From an uncultured Erysipelotrichaceae bacterium (GTDB lineage Bacteria; Bacillota_I; Bacilli_A; Erysipelotrichales; Erysipelotrichaceae): DNA of 43,305 nucleotides. The notes under the pieces were generated by a model, which made no database searches, had not been told where the DNA came from, and saw only the letters and a program-made list of their open reading frames with translations. This document shows, one piece after another, positions 41,876-43,305 of this stretch. How positions within the stretch are numbered: the first letter of the stretch is position 1; every line of letters begins with the position of its first letter. Where the stretch lies: NCBI GenBank assembly GCA_900315065.1, contig OMXQ01000009.1, positions 1 through 43,305 of the forward strand, in the 5' to 3' direction. The translations under genes were made by a program, and so were the position numbers.

Positions 41876-43177
41876 ATGAATGAGGCGAAATATAATCATA
41901 TGAAAATAAAATTCTGGTATGTTAGACATGGTGAAACTCTTTTCAACCGCAAGGGAAGACTGCAGGGTACTTGTGATTCTCCGCTTTCCCAGACTGGTAT
42001 TCTGGAAGCAGAAGAAACTGCAGCAGCTTTGAAAAATGTATATTTTGACAGGATTTTTGTATCTCCTGCCGGCAGGGCAAGAGCGACAGCTGCCTATATT
42101 GCGGAAGGACGGGGCATCGAACCGGAAGTGATTGATGATCTTCATGAGATGGATTTCGGCAGACTCGAGGGATCCCGGTTTGCTTCTCATCCGGATGAAG
42201 TAAGACACTGCTTTGATATCCGGGATTTTTCCAGTGCAAACGGAGAAACTTTATTCGAAGTAGAACACAGAATTGATCACGCAATGCGGACGATCCGCCA
42301 GTCTTGTAAAGACGGCGACCGGGTGCTGATTGTTTCCCACGGCATGCTGGAATCTTTGTTTATGGTGCATCTGTTCAATTTTGATTTCCGCAAATTTGAT
42401 GATGAAAGACATGCGGAAGGAAGAAGCGGCATTCCTAACGGCGGCATCATGACTTTTGAGTTTGATGAAAACCAGTATAAATTGCTGAGTACGCCGGTAG
42501 AACCAACTGCTTACAAGCCTGAAAAGGAAAAGAAGACCGTTCACATCTATTTTGTAAGACATGGGGAATGCAGATTCAATCTCTTCCACAGAATGCAGGG
42601 CGGCTGTGATTCCAGATTGACGGAAACCGGTGTTCATCAGGCTGAAATTGCCGGTGATGCTTTGCGTGACATTGACTTTGCACGCATGTATTATTCACCA
42701 TTAGGAAGAGCAGAAAAGACCGCAGAAATCCTGGCGCAGTATCATCCGGATATGACATGGAAAGCAATGGATGATCTGAAGGAAGTCTTTGTCGGTGACT
42801 TTGAAGGCGTTGTTGTCAATAACTGGCATGATGAAATTGAAGAAAGACATATCAGCCGCGGCTGGAAAGATGTCGGCGGTGAGTCAATCGAAGAAGTAAA
42901 GGTTCGTGTCCTGCGTGCTTTTGATACGATTGTAAAGGAAGCTAAAGACAACGAAAACATCCTGGTTGTTTCCCATCGCAATGTCTATGTCAATGTAATG
43001 CGGGATCTCTTCAATATTGCCAGACCGGATTTGTTCGAAATGGCCAGGAAAGCAGGAAAGCAGGCTACTCCTAACGGCGGCATCTGCCGGATTGACTACG
43101 TTGAGGGAAAGTATACTCTGGTTGATTTCATGAAAACGCCGGAAGATTACTGGAATTCTTTACGTACAAAGAAATAA
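41876..43177 (+). CDS. Tandem two-domain histidine phosphatase
   Basis: 433 residues made of two complete histidine phosphatase domains. Domain 1 (about 10-205) has R17-H18 in YVRHGE, R67 in SPAGRARAT, E91 in LHEMDFGRLEG and H155 in VSHGM. Domain 2 (about 220-425) has R228-H229 in FVRHGE, R278 in SPLGRAEKT, E303 in LKEVFVGDFEG and H367 in VSHRN, where the usual Gly after His is Arg. Both catalytic sets look intact. The linker is Lys/Glu-rich (215-220). There is no signal peptide. Single-domain relatives are about 200 residues, so this is an internal duplication. The neighbour at 41050 is a third such domain. Confidence 0.92.
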   Translation: MNEAKYNHMKIKFWYVRHGETLFNRKGRLQGTCDSPLSQTGILEAEETAAALKNVYFDRIFVSPAGRARATAAYIAEGRGIEPEVIDDLHEMDFGRLEGSRFASHPDEVRHCFDIRDFSSANGETLFEVEHRIDHAMRTIRQSCKDGDRVLIVSHGMLESLFMVHLFNFDFRKFDDERHAEGRSGIPNGGIMTFEFDENQYKLLSTPVEPTAYKPEKEKKTVHIYFVRHGECRFNLFHRMQGGCDSRLTETGVHQAEIAGDALRDIDFARMYYSPLGRAEKTAEILAQYHPDMTWKAMDDLKEVFVGDFEGVVVNNWHDEIEERHISRGWKDVGGESIEEVKVRVLRAFDTIVKEAKDNENILVVSHRNVYVNVMRDLFNIARPDLFEMARKAGKQATPNGGICRIDYVEGKYTLVDFMKTPEDYWNSLRTKK

Positions 43178-43223
43178 CTGAGAAAGATGGATCAAGGCAA
43201 AAATATTGACGCAGTAAATTTAG

Positions 43224-43260
43224 TTGGGCGCCCAAGTAATCTTGTAAAGAATTACTTGGG
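43224..43260. repeat. Overlapping palindromes at the window edge
   Basis: TTGGGCGCCCAA (43224-43235) is a perfect 12-bp palindrome. Its right half is shared with a second perfect hairpin, CCCAAGTAAT (43231-43240) and ATTACTTGGG (43251-43260), around a ten-base loop. The two pairings exclude each other. No T run follows, so this is not a simple terminator. The next gene lies outside the window. Confidence 0.6.
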
Positions 43261-43305
43261 GAAGAAAATACCCCATACTACTGGAAAGCGTTGAGAAAAT
43301 GAAAA

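Overview
The window looks like ordinary chromosome from a low-to-mid G+C member of the Bacillota (Firmicutes), most likely a gut-associated Erysipelotrichales-type commensal. That placement is inferred. It rests on a CIRCE site in front of htpG, ArsR/TetR/PhoPR-type regulators, an ECF folate transporter under a THF riboswitch, a PTS-like IIB protein, a bile salt hydrolase, U32 proteins of the YrrN/YrrO type, and strong GGAGG ribosome binding sites. I see no phage, IS, CRISPR, rRNA or tRNA, and no classical defence island.

Layout. 1-1970: two near-identical 22-bp dyads, a small membrane protein and a CDF metal exporter. 1982-3943: htpG on the minus strand with its CIRCE operator. 4012-7512: an XRE regulator, then an operon of two-subunit class I fumarase, a DUF523/TudS-like Fe-S protein and malic enzyme. 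7513-7829: a hairpin-rich gap that may encode a small RNA. 7830-9599: rlmA and a lipoprotein nuclease, transcribed divergently from overlapping promoters. 9665-12064: a DUF2130 protein and an SDR, convergent. 12185-14450: a PhoP/PhoR-type two-component system. 14545-18036: an alpha/beta-hydrolase-like membrane protein lacking the nucleophile serine, an HdeD-like protein, an autoregulated TetR gene with a small coiled-coil protein, and a YitT protein. 18127-21000 (minus): the queuosine operon tgt-queA-queH. 21075-23888: a membrane protein, a zinc-sensor ArsR, a frameshifted DEDDh exonuclease, a 2-hydroxyacid dehydrogenase and a pyrophosphatase-like protein. 23983-26792 (minus): zinc-dependent phospholipase C-like protein, aminotransferase and folT with its riboswitch. 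26992-29783: two U32 proteins (TrhP1/TrhP2-like) and a SpoU methyltransferase. 29942-34388: a PEPCK-superfamily protein preceded by a cre box, an ABC-F ATPase and bile salt hydrolase. 34475-34924 (minus): an orphan IIB-like protein. 35111-39746: an operon of amidohydrolase, GNAT, HflX and M18 aminopeptidase. 39858-43177: an RlmI-like methyltransferase and two histidine phosphatase genes, the second a tandem duplication.

Two themes stand out. First, many genes serve RNA modification or the ribosome: RlmA, Tgt/QueA/QueH, the U32 pair, SpoU, RlmI-like, HflX and ABC-F. Second, many promoters are extended -10 elements (TGnTATAAT or TGnTAGAAT), and at least seven of them sit only 6-8 bp before the start codon. 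This predicts a substantial set of leaderless mRNAs. The clearest case is the rlmA/nuclease pair, where two such promoters overlap on one palindrome. I did not find a convincing new multi-gene system. The most testable novelties are the leaderless promoter class, the hairpin cluster at 7651-7820, the cre-linked PEPCK-like protein, and the hydrolase with Glu in place of its nucleophile Ser.
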